Below, one piece after another: positions 43,819 to 53,147 of a stretch of DNA of 64,000 nt (within the stretch, counting starts at the first letter, position 1; each line of letters starts with the position of its first letter). The DNA lies in the NCBI GenBank assembly GCA_014859655.1, contig JACUTT010000005.1:1-64000 (forward strand), written 5' to 3'. The notes below the pieces were generated by a model. That model was not told the DNA's origin and made no database searches. It saw nothing but the letters and a program-made list of their open reading frames with translations. Origin of the DNA: Campylobacterales bacterium. GTDB taxonomy: Bacteria; Campylobacterota; Campylobacteria; Campylobacterales; Sulfurimonadaceae. The position numbers and the translations under genes are program-made.

Positions 43819-45468
43819 CTAGAGCGTGAAGGGGACAAGTTCGCCGCGCTTTAGACGGTTGACCTTCTCCGTGAACTGGCGGATCATAAAGGCCTTCTTT
43901 TCAAAGGGGATGTTCTGCTGCATTTTGACTTTTCGCAGCTCTTTGGCGTAGTAGTTTCTTAAAAAAGTGAGCAGTTCATCTTTGATGTCTTCTTCCTTGA
44001 ACGACTTGATGCTTTCGTTGAGCAGGATCTTGGCTAAAAGGGGATGGTCGCCCTGGTTGCTCAGCGCCAGGGTGAACTCATGGGCATGCGAATGCAGCTG
44101 TGAAGGGGTGATATAGTCGAGAATGCTCTCGATAACAGCCGGGATCTCGATGATGGTCTTCACCAGGCTCAGCTCCCAGAAATCCTCGCGCGTCAGCGGG
44201 GCGGAGAGCTGGGGGATCTTCTGATTCTGGGGTGCTTTTTGAAGGCGCACGACGGATTTATTGATGTTGAGCAGGGCCGCCAGATAGCCGCGGTACTCCT
44301 CTTGCAGCAGGGGTGAGAGCGTTTTGAGGTAGCCGATGCCCGCATGCATCGCCTCCTCTTTGGCCTTGGGATTGCTCAGGTCATAGGCGTGTACGCTCTG
44401 TTCAAGGACAAACTCGATAAAGGGCTTGGGATGACGGAAGAGATTCTTGAGCTCTTCGACCTTGCCGTTTTTTACCATATCGGCCGGGTCCAGTCCCTGC
44501 GAAAAGATAACTACGCCCCCATCCATGCCGCCTGCAGAGAGGAGTTTGGAGGCTTTTATCGCCGCTGCAAGACCCGCATTGTCGCCGTCATAGGCCATGA
44601 CGATGCGCGGCTCGCCTTTGCGCAGCAGCGGGAGATGTTCGGCTGTCAGCGCCGTTCCCAGGGTCGCCACGGCATTGGTGAAGCCTGCTTGATGCAGCAT
44701 CACTACGTCCAGATACCCCTCGGTGACGATCATCTCTTTGTTCTTGTAGATGCTCTCTTTGGCGAGATGATAGGCATAAAGAAGTTTGGATTTGTTAAAG
44801 ATCTTGGTCTGCGGCGAGTTGACATACTTAGCCTGATGGCCGCTGATCGTGCGCCCTCCGAACCCGACCATGCTACCGTTTTGCGCATGGATAGGGAAGG
44901 TGATCCGCTCGATAAAACGGGCAAAGAGGTGGTTGCCACCCTCGCCGATCACCCCGAGTTCTATCCCCTCTTTGAGATCAAAAAGCTGGTTTTTAAGGAA
45001 GGCCAGCGTCTGCTGCGAAGCAGGCGCATAACCGATGCCGAACTTCTCTATGGAGGACTCGAAAACGCCGCGATCGCTGAGATAGACCTGCGCCTCGGGG
45101 TTGGAATCCAAAAGGCCCTTGTAGTAGTCGTTGAGCTTCTCCATCAAACGGGTGTCGGTTTTTCGCTGAGTGTCCGTGGTGTACTGCAGAGAGAAGTTGT
45201 ACTGCGAGGCGAGTTTTTCAAGGGCTTCGGGGTAGTTGAGCTTTTCGTACTCCATGACAAAACGGATGGGATCTCCGGTCACGCCGCAGCCGAAACAGTG
45301 GTAGATCTGTTTCGCGGGACTGACGACAAAGCTCGGGCTTTTCTCATCATGAAAGGGGCAGGGAGCCTTGTAATTCACACCGGCTTTTTTAAGCTCGATG
45401 TAGTTTCCCACAACATCAACAATATCAAGTCGGGTCTTTAAGGCCTCTATGGAGTCTTGAGCAATCAT
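43819..45468 (-). CDS. dnaG: DNA primase
   Basis: Makes RNA primers for replication. The 549-aa protein has a CHC2 zinc finger (PCPFHDEKSPSF and YHCFGCG), the RNA-polymerase domain (FARFIERITFPIHAQNG, VGFGGRTI), and the TOPRIM core with EGYLDVVMLHQAG and VMAYDGDNAG. The C-terminal helicase-binding part is present. Start at 45468; a TTG six codons upstream is in frame but lacks a better site. Upstream TATAAT overlaps the start region on this strand. Confidence 0.97.
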   Translation of the reverse strand: MIAQDSIEALKTRLDIVDVVGNYIELKKAGVNYKAPCPFHDEKSPSFVVSPAKQIYHCFGCGVTGDPIRFVMEYEKLNYPEALEKLASQYNFSLQYTTDTQRKTDTRLMEKLNDYYKGLLDSNPEAQVYLSDRGVFESSIEKFGIGYAPASQQTLAFLKNQLFDLKEGIELGVIGEGGNHLFARFIERITFPIHAQNGSMVGFGGRTISGHQAKYVNSPQTKIFNKSKLLYAYHLAKESIYKNKEMIVTEGYLDVVMLHQAGFTNAVATLGTALTAEHLPLLRKGEPRIVMAYDGDNAGLAAAIKASKLLSAGGMDGGVVIFSQGLDPADMVKNGKVEELKNLFRHPKPFIEFVLEQSVHAYDLSNPKAKEEAMHAGIGYLKTLSPLLQEEYRGYLAALLNINKSVVRLQKAPQNQKIPQLSAPLTREDFWELSLVKTIIEIPAVIESILDYITPSQLHSHAHEFTLALSNQGDHPLLAKILLNESIKSFKEEDIKDELLTFLRNYYAKELRKVKMQQNIPFEKKAFMIRQFTEKVNRLKRGELVPFTL

Positions 45469-45487
45469 AAATGAAATTATAGCCAAG

Positions 45488-45538
45488 GATGGCTTACTTC
45501 AAGGTCCTGGAGTGCCCAAGTTTTTTTCCCAAGCCATC
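45488..45538. repeat. Inverted repeat between dnaG and the ABC exporter
   Basis: GATGGCTT (45488-45495) and AAGCCATC (45531-45538), 8 bp with a 35-base loop containing a T7 run. Position in the divergent promoter region allows an attenuator or operator role; nothing more can be said. Confidence 0.35.
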
Positions 45539-45600
45539 TGTTTTATATTGTCTTTAAAAAAAAAGATTATGATACGGCACCATATATCGAAAGAGTCCCA

Positions 45601-47361
45601 ATGATAAGTTTTCACCTTCTGTTTAAGCTGGTACTCAAGCATAAACAGAAACTTCTAAAAGCCAATCTTATCGCCCTAGCAGCGACGCTGATCAGCATTC
45701 CCATCCCGCTGCTGATTCCGCTTCTGATCGACGAGGTAATACTCAAAGAACCCGGCGCGCTGATACAAAGCATCACCTTTTTGTTTGACGAGTTTTCCCC
45801 TCTGGGATACATTCTGATGACGCTGCTGATCACGATTTTGTTGCGCTTCGGGTTTTTTGTGGCCTCTGTTTTTGCCCATTACGCTTTTACCGAGATCGCG
45901 CAGGAGACGACCTTTATTTTGCGCAAAAAACTTCTGCTTCATCTCAAGCGCGTTGCCATGCATGAGTACGAGACCCTGGGCTCGGGCACCGTCTCTTCCA
46001 AGCTCGTTAGCGATATGCAGACGGTGGAGAGTTTTATCGGTTCCGCGCTGAGCCGCTCCATCGTTTCGGTGCTGACGCTTTTGGGCGTGGCGCTTATCCT
46101 TCTTCTAATCGACTGGAAGCTGGGCCTGCTGATACTCATCCTGCATCCCGCGGTCGTGGTGGTGACGCAGCTGATCTCGCGCCGTGTGGCCCGCTATAAA
46201 AAAGAGGAGAACAGGGCCATAGCAAAGTTTCAAAACGCCCTGATCGAGACCCTTGATCTCTTTGGACAGATCCGCGCCTCCTCCAAAGAGAAGGAGTTTA
46301 TCGACAAGAGCATTGAGGACGCCCAGGCGCTGCGCAACGAGACGGCGCGCTTTGGCAAGAAGAGTTTTGTGGCGGAGAAGTTCTCCTTCACCCTCTTTCT
46401 TTCTGTCTTTGAGCTTTTTCGTGCGCTAGGGCTGATCCTGGTCCTCTCCTCTGACCTGAGCATTGGTCAGATGTTTGCGGTTTTCGGCTATCTGTGGTTT
46501 ATGATGACGCCGGTGCAGGACCTTTTGTCGATGCAGTACGCCTACTCCAATGCCAAGGCCGCACTGGAGCGCCTCAACGCGCTTTTCGAGCTGGAGCAGG
46601 AACCGCTCTATCATCCGACTGCCGACCCCTTTGGCAGCAAAAGCGCTTCGATACGCGTGGAGGGACTGAACTTCTCCTATGCAGACGGACGGAGAATCTT
46701 GAAGGACATTAGCCTGCAGATAGAGGCGGGCGCTAAGGTCGCGCTGATCGGACCGAGCGGGAGCGGAAAGACGACGCTGGCGAAGGTGCTCTGCGGGTTT
46801 TATCCGCCCAAAGAGGGGGAGCTTTTTTTCAACGACATCCCCTTGTCGCAGATAGGGCTGGAGGTGCTGCGCAAAAATCTTTTTGTGGTCTTGCAGCAGC
46901 CCATACTCTTCAACGACACCCTGCGCTTCAACCTGACGATGGGGGATGACTACAGCGAAGAGAAGATCCGCGAGGCGCTCGACGTTGCACAGCTGCACCA
47001 TTTTCTAAAAGAGCTGCCGCAAGGGCTTGACACTCTGGTCGGAAAGGGAGGCGTACGGCTTTCAGGCGGGCAGAAACAGCGCCTGAGCATCGCGCGGATG
47101 ATTCTCTCCGATCCGAGCGTGGTTATCTTTGATGAGTCCACTTCGGCCCTTGATGTGCACACGGAGAGCGAGCTCTTTGAAGCGCTTCGCGGCTTTTTGG
47201 AGCGGCGCACCGTCATCACGATCGCACACCGCCTCAGCACAGTGCAGAACTCGGACTACATCTACGTGATGCGAGATGCAGAGATCGTCGAAGAGGGCGA
47301 GCCGGGCGTGCTGATGCAAGAAGAGGGTCACTATAACCGCTTCGTAAAGGCGCAGCATTAG
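45601..47361 (+). CDS. MsbA-like ABC exporter (fused TMD-NBD)
   Basis: A 586-aa half-transporter that should form a homodimer. Six helices fill residues 15-320 (LIALAATLISIPIPLLIPLL, VLTLLGVALILLLIDWKLGL). The ATPase domain has Walker A IGPSGSGKTTLAKVLCG near 390, Q-loop VVLQQPILF, signature LSGGQKQRLSIARM, Walker B VVIFDESTSALD and the switch His in ITIAHRLS. Substrate could be lipid, peptide or drug. Monocistronic, divergent from dnaG. Confidence 0.93.
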   Translation: MISFHLLFKLVLKHKQKLLKANLIALAATLISIPIPLLIPLLIDEVILKEPGALIQSITFLFDEFSPLGYILMTLLITILLRFGFFVASVFAHYAFTEIAQETTFILRKKLLLHLKRVAMHEYETLGSGTVSSKLVSDMQTVESFIGSALSRSIVSVLTLLGVALILLLIDWKLGLLILILHPAVVVVTQLISRRVARYKKEENRAIAKFQNALIETLDLFGQIRASSKEKEFIDKSIEDAQALRNETARFGKKSFVAEKFSFTLFLSVFELFRALGLILVLSSDLSIGQMFAVFGYLWFMMTPVQDLLSMQYAYSNAKAALERLNALFELEQEPLYHPTADPFGSKSASIRVEGLNFSYADGRRILKDISLQIEAGAKVALIGPSGSGKTTLAKVLCGFYPPKEGELFFNDIPLSQIGLEVLRKNLFVVLQQPILFNDTLRFNLTMGDDYSEEKIREALDVAQLHHFLKELPQGLDTLVGKGGVRLSGGQKQRLSIARMILSDPSVVIFDESTSALDVHTESELFEALRGFLERRTVITIAHRLSTVQNSDYIYVMRDAEIVEEGEPGVLMQEEGHYNRFVKAQH

Positions 47362-47416
47362 AGGCTTGAGGGGAAAATTTAGCGATTGTTTATCAGGCTT
47401 TCAATGCAATCCCTCA

Positions 47417-47854
47417 ATGAAAATATTGTTTGTAGATAGCAAATCGACATAAAACTCCATACGGGTCGGATTATTAGAACAGATGGCGTATAACGATGTC
47501 ACGCTGGTCGATACTCTTAACGCGGCAATGAAGTTTTATCTGAGCGAAGAGCCGGATATGGTACTGATCGATTTTACGGTTGATTTTGGCGCCGAAGCCC
47601 TGCATAAGATCCTCGAGACAAATCCACAGCAACAGATCATCACGATCAGCGACACCCTGGACTGCTCGGAGATCTTAGGCTGCGCTTTTTGTCTGGAACA
47701 CTATGGAAAACGGCACCTATTGAAGCATCAGGGCATTCACGATCTTATCTATCTGATCGAGAATTTTCCGGAGATGCCCTGTGAATTTGCCCATAAATTT
47801 GATGTTTGCACTCCAAAAGATGAGAAAAAAGGTGTTGACAAGAGCAAAGAGTAG
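47417..47854 (+). pseudogene. Receiver-domain protein interrupted by a stop codon
   Basis: ATG 47417 opens MKILFVDSKST, the first strand of a response-regulator receiver, and then hits TAA at 47450-47452. The frame goes on NSIRVGLLEQMAYNDVTLVD and MVLIDFTVDFGAEALHKILE, with the phospho-acceptor-type Asp in LIDF, to a stop at 47854. A TTA-to-TAA change would account for the break. A shorter protein could start at ATG 47483, but it would lack the first strand and acidic pair. No output domain is present. Confidence 0.75.
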
Positions 47855-47984
47855 CTTTCCTCCCACCCTGCTTTTGCCCAAAATGCTCTCTCCTTCGGCG
47901 CTCTTTTTGAACAGATTTCCTCCCATTTCAGAGCAGATACGCTAAAATGCCATCCAATAAAGCAGATACCATCAAGGAAGACAG

Positions 47985-49148
47985 ATGCAATTTACGGCTC
48001 CATTGAAAAGCAACAGTAAAAAGATAATGTTACTGGGTTCAGGCGAACTGGGTAAAGAGGTGGCGATCGAAGCACAGCGCCTGGGGATAGAGGTTATAGC
48101 CGTGGACCGCTATGCGGCAGCACCCGCGCACCTTGTGGCCAACAGGGCCTATATCGTCAACATGCAAGACGAAGAGGCTGTGCTGGAGATCATCCGCCGC
48201 GAGAAACCTGACTACATCCTTCCCGAGATAGAAGCGATCAGCATCAATGCCCTTTTCAGAGCCGAAAAAGAGGGATTTAACGTCATCCCCAATGCGGACG
48301 CGGTGAACAAGACGATGAACCGCAAGAACATCCGCCAGTTTGCCGCGGAGGAGCTGGGGTTGAAGACAGGGCCTTACCGTTTTGTCAAGACACGCGAAGA
48401 GATGGAGACCGCTGCGGCCGAAATGGGCTACCCCTGCGTGGTCAAGCCGGTGATGAGCTCGTCGGGGCACGGCCAGAGCGTGATGCGCTCGCCAACCGAT
48501 CTGGACAGCTCCTGGGAGATGGCCAAAGAGGCGCGCGGCGATGCGAGCGAGCTGATCGTCGAGGCCTTTGTTGATTTTGACTATGAGATCACGATGCTCA
48601 CTGCGCGCAACGGTAAAGAGACGGTCTTTTGCGAGCCCATAGGCCATCAGCAGCAAGACGGGGATTACATCTTCTCCTGGCAGCCGATGCGGATGAGCTC
48701 GCTTGCCAAAGAACGCTCCCAGCAGATCGCGAAGACGATCACGGACGGGCTAGGCGGCCGCGGTCTTTTTGGCGTGGAGCTCTTCGTCAAAGGCGACGAG
48801 GTCTACTTTTCGGAAGTGAGCCCGCGCCCGCACGACACTGGCATGGTGACGCTGATCACCCAGTCTCAAAGCGAGTTTGCCCTTCATCTGCGCGCCGTGC
48901 TGGGACTGCCGCTTGGCTTTACCTTCTACGGTGACGGGGCCTCTGCGGCCTTCAAGTCGCTCAAAGACTCCTGCTCTCCCGTTGTGGATGTGGACGATTC
49001 GCTCTTTAGTGACAACTCATTTGTGCGCGTCTTCGGAAAACCCGAGTCGCACAAGGGGCGCCGCATGGCTGTTGCTCTTGTCTTTGATGAGGTGGAGAAG
49101 GCGCTTGCGCAGGCGAAGCGTTTGATCGCCAAGATCAAAGACGTCTGA
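47985..49148 (+). CDS. purT: Formate-dependent GAR transformylase
   Basis: Makes formyl-glycinamide ribonucleotide from GAR, formate and ATP, third step of purine synthesis without folate. The 387-aa ATP-grasp enzyme shows [69 protein letters not shown] and [18 protein letters not shown]. Length matches E. coli PurT (392). It overlaps the next gene by one base. Formate would come from elsewhere in metabolism. Confidence 0.97.
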   Translation: MQFTAPLKSNSKKIMLLGSGELGKEVAIEAQRLGIEVIAVDRYAAAPAHLVANRAYIVNMQDEEAVLEIIRREKPDYILPEIEAISINALFRAEKEGFNVIPNADAVNKTMNRKNIRQFAAEELGLKTGPYRFVKTREEMETAAAEMGYPCVVKPVMSSSGHGQSVMRSPTDLDSSWEMAKEARGDASELIVEAFVDFDYEITMLTARNGKETVFCEPIGHQQQDGDYIFSWQPMRMSSLAKERSQQIAKTITDGLGGRGLFGVELFVKGDEVYFSEVSPRPHDTGMVTLITQSQSEFALHLRAVLGLPLGFTFYGDGASAAFKSLKDSCSPVVDVDDSLFSDNSFVRVFGKPESHKGRRMAVALVFDEVEKALAQAKRLIAKIKDV

Positions 49149-50074
49149 TGAAGATCGTACTCTTAGACACCCTGACCTTCGGGCAGAGCGACCTCGGCGG
49201 ATTTGAACAGTTCGGCGAGGTGAGTTCCTACGAGACGACTGCGGCGGAGCAGACGCTGGAGCGAATCAAAACGGCCGATGTTGTTGTTACCAACAAGGTT
49301 GTAATAAGTGCGAGGATGATGAAACAGTGTCCGCATCTGAAATTGATCTGCGTGGCGGCGACGGGGATGAACAACGTCGATCTGGAGGCTGCAAAAAAGA
49401 GTTCTATCGCCGTCAAGAATGTCGCCGGCTACTCCACCGACTCGGTCATCCAGCACACCTTTTCGATGCTCTTTTACCTGATGGGCCATTCGCGCTATTA
49501 TGACGAGTATGTCAAAAGCGGGGAGTGGCAACGCTCCGCTGTTTTTACGCATGTTGAACGTCCCTTTTTTGAACTAAAAGGCAAAAAGTGGGGCATCATC
49601 GGTCTGGGCGAGATCGGAAGAGGGGTGGCGAAGATCGCCTCGGCTTTCGGCGCGGAGGTGAGCTACTACTCCACCTCGGGGAAAAACGCCAATGCCGACT
49701 ATGTGCAGCGCAGCCTGAGCAACATTCTTGAGCAGAGCGATGTGATCTCCATCCATGCGCCCCTGAACGATGCGACGCGTGAGCTTATCGCACACTCGGA
49801 ACTGCTGATGATGAAAGACGGTGCCATTCTGCTCAATCTCGGCCGCGGCGGGATAGTAGACGAAAAGGCTCTCTCCTATATCCTCGATGCAAAGCCGATC
49901 TATGTCGGTCTGGACGTGCTGGCAAAAGAACCGATGAGCGACCCGCATCCACTGATGCAGATCAAGGCAAAAGAGCGTCTCTACATCACGCCCCATATCG
50001 CCTGGACTTCGGTTGAAGCCAGGCAGAGGCTCATTGCCTCAGTGATAGAAAACATTAAAAGCATCCATGGATAG
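49148..50074 (+). CDS. D-2-hydroxyacid dehydrogenase
   Basis: An NAD(P)-dependent cytoplasmic oxidoreductase of 308 aa. Rossmann motif GIIGLGEIGRGVAKIASAFG near residue 147, catalytic Arg in LLNLGRGGIVDE, Glu in VLAKEPMSDPHPL, and His in ITPHIAWTS. The early motif VTNKVVISARMM is typical. It resembles glycerate/phosphoglycerate or hydroxypyruvate reductases; the exact acid is not clear. Translationally coupled to purT upstream and overlaps the VTT gene by eight bases. Confidence 0.93.
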   Translation: MKIVLLDTLTFGQSDLGGFEQFGEVSSYETTAAEQTLERIKTADVVVTNKVVISARMMKQCPHLKLICVAATGMNNVDLEAAKKSSIAVKNVAGYSTDSVIQHTFSMLFYLMGHSRYYDEYVKSGEWQRSAVFTHVERPFFELKGKKWGIIGLGEIGRGVAKIASAFGAEVSYYSTSGKNANADYVQRSLSNILEQSDVISIHAPLNDATRELIAHSELLMMKDGAILLNLGRGGIVDEKALSYILDAKPIYVGLDVLAKEPMSDPHPLMQIKAKERLYITPHIAWTSVEARQRLIASVIENIKSIHG

Positions 50075-50483
50075 TCTCGCGGCAGCGGGGCTCTTCTTTT
50101 CGGCCTTTTTGGCAGCGACCCTTCTTCCCCTCTCCTCTGAAGCGGCGCTGATCACCGCTTTTGAGCTGGGAATGGGCGCGGACGAGGTGTTGCTGTATGC
50201 CTCTCTTGGAAACTGCCTTGCGGTGGCTCTGAACTTCTTTTTAGGAAGGCTTCTTTACGGCGCGATGAAAGAGAAGATAAAAGCCCACAAAAGCGGCAGA
50301 CGGGCCCTCTTGCTGGCGCACCGCTATGGCTATTACTCTTTGATACTCTCTCCTCTGCCCCTTATCGGCGACCCCATCACGATAGCCGCGGGACTGATCC
50401 GTCTGAACTTTATCTGGTTTGCGCTGATCGCCTTCTCGCTTCGTATCTTCAGGTACTGGCTCATTCTTTACTGGCTACAATAA
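50067..50483 (+). CDS. VTT/DedA-superfamily membrane protein (YqaA-like)
   Basis: A 138-aa inner-membrane protein with four helices; GLFFSAFLAATLLPLSSEAA is the family's re-entrant start, and SPLPLIGDPITIAAGLIRLN matches the YqaA signature GDP.t...G. Related DedA proteins flip or scramble lipids. Last gene of the purT operon. Function not established. Confidence 0.85.
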   Translation: MDSLAAAGLFFSAFLAATLLPLSSEAALITAFELGMGADEVLLYASLGNCLAVALNFFLGRLLYGAMKEKIKAHKSGRRALLLAHRYGYYSLILSPLPLIGDPITIAAGLIRLNFIWFALIAFSLRIFRYWLILYWLQ

Positions 50484-50579
50484 AAGAGTTTTTAAATCCA
50501 GCGCGGCGGCCTAGAACTTAAACTGCATACAGAGGCAATAGTGTAAGATGTTGAAATATATGACAGTAAAGAAGCAACA

Positions 50580-52217
50580 ATGGTTGATGTATTGGTTATC
50601 GGTTCAGGCGGGGCGGGACTAGTTGCGGCTATAGCGGCCAAAGAGTCCGGCGCGAGCGTCACCTTGGTCGGCAAATCTTTTCCTACCCGTTCGCAGACAT
50701 CTATGGCTCAGGGCGGCATCAACGCTGCGATGGGAAATGTCGAAGAGGACAGCGTCGAAGCGCACATTTCAGACACGCTGAAATCGTCCCAGGGTTTGAG
50801 CTCAGAAGCCTCGGTGCGCACAATGTGCGAAGAGGCAAGTGCGGCCATCTTGTGGCTGGACAGCATCGGCGTGCCCTTTTCGCGCACACAAGCAGGCAAG
50901 ATCTCGCAGCGGCGTCTGGGCGGGGCATCGGGGATCCGCGCCTGCTATGCTCAGGATTATACGGGCCTGAAAATTCTCCACACTCTCTATGACCAGAGTC
51001 TCAAAATGGGCATCGAAACTCTCAACGAACACTTCCTGCTCAACTACATCATCGAGGGAGAAAAGGATGCGCGCTATAGTTGCGGGGCAACCTTTTTGAA
51101 CATAAGAACGGGAGAGGTCGTCGAGATACGCGCTAAAAGCGTCATTGTCGCTACGGGAGGCTACGGCTCGCTGTTTCACGGTTTTACGACCAACTCGACG
51201 GCCTCTACCGGAGATGGAGCGGCTGCGGCCTTGCGTGCGGGGGCGAAGCTCAGTGACATGGAGTTTGTCCAGTTTCACCCCACGGCCCTGAAGAGCTCGG
51301 CGCTTCTGATCTCGGAGTCGGCGCGGGGCGCAGGCGGCTACCTGCTGAACGCACAAAAAGAGCGTTTTACAGATGAACTCTCTTCGCGCGATATCGTGGC
51401 GCGGGCGATTGCGGATGAGATTGAAAAGAGCGGAGAGGTCTATCTGGACATCCGCCATTTGGGCGAAACCTTTATCGACCATGAGCTTCCCCAAGAGCGA
51501 AAACTTGCCATCGCCTATGAGGGACTGGACCCGGTGATCGACCTGATCCCGATCAAACCCGTCGCGCACTACACCATGGGCGGCGTGGATGTGGACGAAA
51601 CGTCGATGAGCTGTATCGCAGGGCTTTTCGCGGCAGGCGAAGCGGCAAACCAAAAGGTGCACGGGGCAAACCGCCTCGGAGGAAATTCGCTTTTGGAGCT
51701 TCTTGTCTTCGGACGCCAGGCGGGGAAAAATGCGGCGCTTTACGCCAAAACCGCTCCGGTCTTCACAGCTCAGAGTGAACAGATCATAAAAGACAGGGAA
51801 TATATTCAGACGCTAAGAGAAGCTGCCGTTACAATGGATTTTTACGAGAAACGCGCTTCTTTGGGCAAAAACTTCTATGGCAGCGCGGGAATAAAGCGCA
51901 ATGAAAAAAGGCTGGAAGAACTTTTGAAAAGTGTGCAGCAGCTGCAGGAGGAGCTCCCGCTGATGGGGGCACAGGACAAGTCGCTGGTGTACAATACGAA
52001 CCTTGTGGAGTTTCTTGAGTTTACGAACATGATTGAACTCTCCCAATGCCTGCTCCTGGGTGCGATCAGCCGAAAAGAGAGCCGCGGCGCGCATTATCGT
52101 GAAGATGCACCTGCACGCAATGACGAGGCTTACGGCGGACACACCCTCTGCTGGAAAGAGGGCGGAGAACTGCATGTTGAGCTGGGTGAAAAAACTAATG
52201 AAAAAGGGAAGGGATGA
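50580..52217 (+). CDS. sdhA: Succinate dehydrogenase/fumarate reductase flavoprotein
   Basis: A 545-aa FAD subunit. FAD motif VIGSGGAGLVAAIAAKESGA at the N-terminus, SMAQGGINAA histidyl-FAD-type region, VATGGYGSLF, the HPTALK substrate loop, LSSRDIVARAI with catalytic Arg, KPVAHYTMGGV and GANRLGGNSLLEL. No Tat signal, unlike periplasmic MfrA of Campylobacter, so it faces the cytoplasm. Works with the Fe-S subunit at 52389; a 51-aa acidic ORF lies between them. Direction (succinate oxidation or fumarate reduction) cannot be told. The ribosome site is weak. Confidence 0.94.
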   Translation: MVDVLVIGSGGAGLVAAIAAKESGASVTLVGKSFPTRSQTSMAQGGINAAMGNVEEDSVEAHISDTLKSSQGLSSEASVRTMCEEASAAILWLDSIGVPFSRTQAGKISQRRLGGASGIRACYAQDYTGLKILHTLYDQSLKMGIETLNEHFLLNYIIEGEKDARYSCGATFLNIRTGEVVEIRAKSVIVATGGYGSLFHGFTTNSTASTGDGAAAALRAGAKLSDMEFVQFHPTALKSSALLISESARGAGGYLLNAQKERFTDELSSRDIVARAIADEIEKSGEVYLDIRHLGETFIDHELPQERKLAIAYEGLDPVIDLIPIKPVAHYTMGGVDVDETSMSCIAGLFAAGEAANQKVHGANRLGGNSLLELLVFGRQAGKNAALYAKTAPVFTAQSEQIIKDREYIQTLREAAVTMDFYEKRASLGKNFYGSAGIKRNEKRLEELLKSVQQLQEELPLMGAQDKSLVYNTNLVEFLEFTNMIELSQCLLLGAISRKESRGAHYREDAPARNDEAYGGHTLCWKEGGELHVELGEKTNEKGKG

Positions 52218-52369
52218 ATATAGAACGAAAAACAGAGATTATTATTGAAGAGATCGAAGAGGACGAGAACGATTTTTACGCGGATGATGATGCGTGGGGA
52301 GAAGGGTGCTGCGAAGATGCCTTTGGTGAAGATGATGACGAGCCTATTGAGCGCGAGTATTGCGACTAA
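52214..52369 (+). CDS. Small acidic protein between sdhA and sdhB
   Basis: A 51-aa ORF starting MNIERKTEIIIEEIEEDEND and ending EREYCD. It overlaps the sdhA stop by four bases (ATGA) with AAGGGAAGGG in front, and ends 19 bases before sdhB. More than 40 percent of residues are Asp or Glu, with a CC pair at 32-33 and a Cys at 50. No family recognised. Its coupling to sdhA suggests an assembly or flavinylation aid; that is inference. Confidence 0.65.
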   Translation: MNIERKTEIIIEEIEEDENDFYADDDAWGEGCCEDAFGEDDDEPIEREYCD

Positions 52370-52388
52370 AACCGACAAGGGATGAGCC

Positions 52389-53147
52389 ATGAAGATTTCC
52401 ATAAAACGCTATAGCAGCGAGAATGAGCCTTCTGCGCAGAGCGCAGAGTATAGGCTTGAGCTTGAGAATATTACACTGCTCGAAGCGCTCAACGCTATCA
52501 AGACAAAAATAGACCCCTCCTTGAGCTTTACGGCGGGATGCCGTTCGGGTGTGTGCGGTAGCTGCGCGGTGCGTGTTAACGGCACAGAGGAGCTCGCCTG
52601 TGGCTACAAGCTCAGCGATGGGGATCTCATTGAGCCGCTTGGCAACCTTCCTGTTCTGCGCGACCTTGTTGTAGATACGCAGAAGATGCTGAAGTTTAAC
52701 GCTCTTGCCAGAGCCTGGAGCAGCAGCAACAGCGAAAACCAGCTTCTTTTACCCGAACAAGTCGAGTCAAATGAGCTTCAAAGTGACTGCATCCTCTGCG
52801 GGGCCTGCTACTCCGCCTGCCCGGTTTATGCGGTCAACGAAGAGTTTCTCGGTCCTTTTGCCCTGACCCGTGTCTGGCGCTATGTCAGCGACGGCCGCGA
52901 GCAGGATGTTCGAGAGAAGATTGAAGCGGTCCAGAGTCAGGGGATATGGGACTGCACCCTGTGCAATTTGTGCGTGCCGGTCTGCCCGCAGGGGATTGCG
53001 CCGAAACAAGACATTTCGATGCTCAGAGGCAAGAGCGGCGTGATGGGGTTTATGGATCCTAACTTTGCTGCGGGGATGAGTTTTAGTTTTGGGGGAGGTC
53101 CTGATTTCGGATCCCCTTCAGGGCTAAAAAGTCCTGGGACTTCTTAG
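52389..53147 (+). CDS. sdhB: Succinate dehydrogenase/fumarate reductase iron-sulfur subunit
   Basis: A 252-aa protein with [2Fe-2S] site [15 protein letters not shown] (Cys 51, 56, 59, then ELACG), and two cysteine sets, [14 protein letters not shown] (from 134) and [14 protein letters not shown] (from 189), for the 4Fe-4S and 3Fe-4S-type centres. A Gly/Ser/Phe-rich tail ([18 protein letters not shown]) is unusual. No cytochrome b or heterodisulfide-like anchor subunit follows; the next gene is convergent and overlaps by four bases, so the membrane partner must be encoded elsewhere. Confidence 0.94.
   Translation: MKISIKRYSSENEPSAQSAEYRLELENITLLEALNAIKTKIDPSLSFTAGCRSGVCGSCAVRVNGTEELACGYKLSDGDLIEPLGNLPVLRDLVVDTQKMLKFNALARAWSSSNSENQLLLPEQVESNELQSDCILCGACYSACPVYAVNEEFLGPFALTRVWRYVSDGREQDVREKIEAVQSQGIWDCTLCNLCVPVCPQGIAPKQDISMLRGKSGVMGFMDPNFAAGMSFSFGGGPDFGSPSGLKSPGTS

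Noticed and set aside
45488-45538. Replication-origin-like signals near dnaG
   Set aside because: No DnaA-box cluster or AT-rich unwinding region accompanies dnaG; the inverted repeat alone is not enough.
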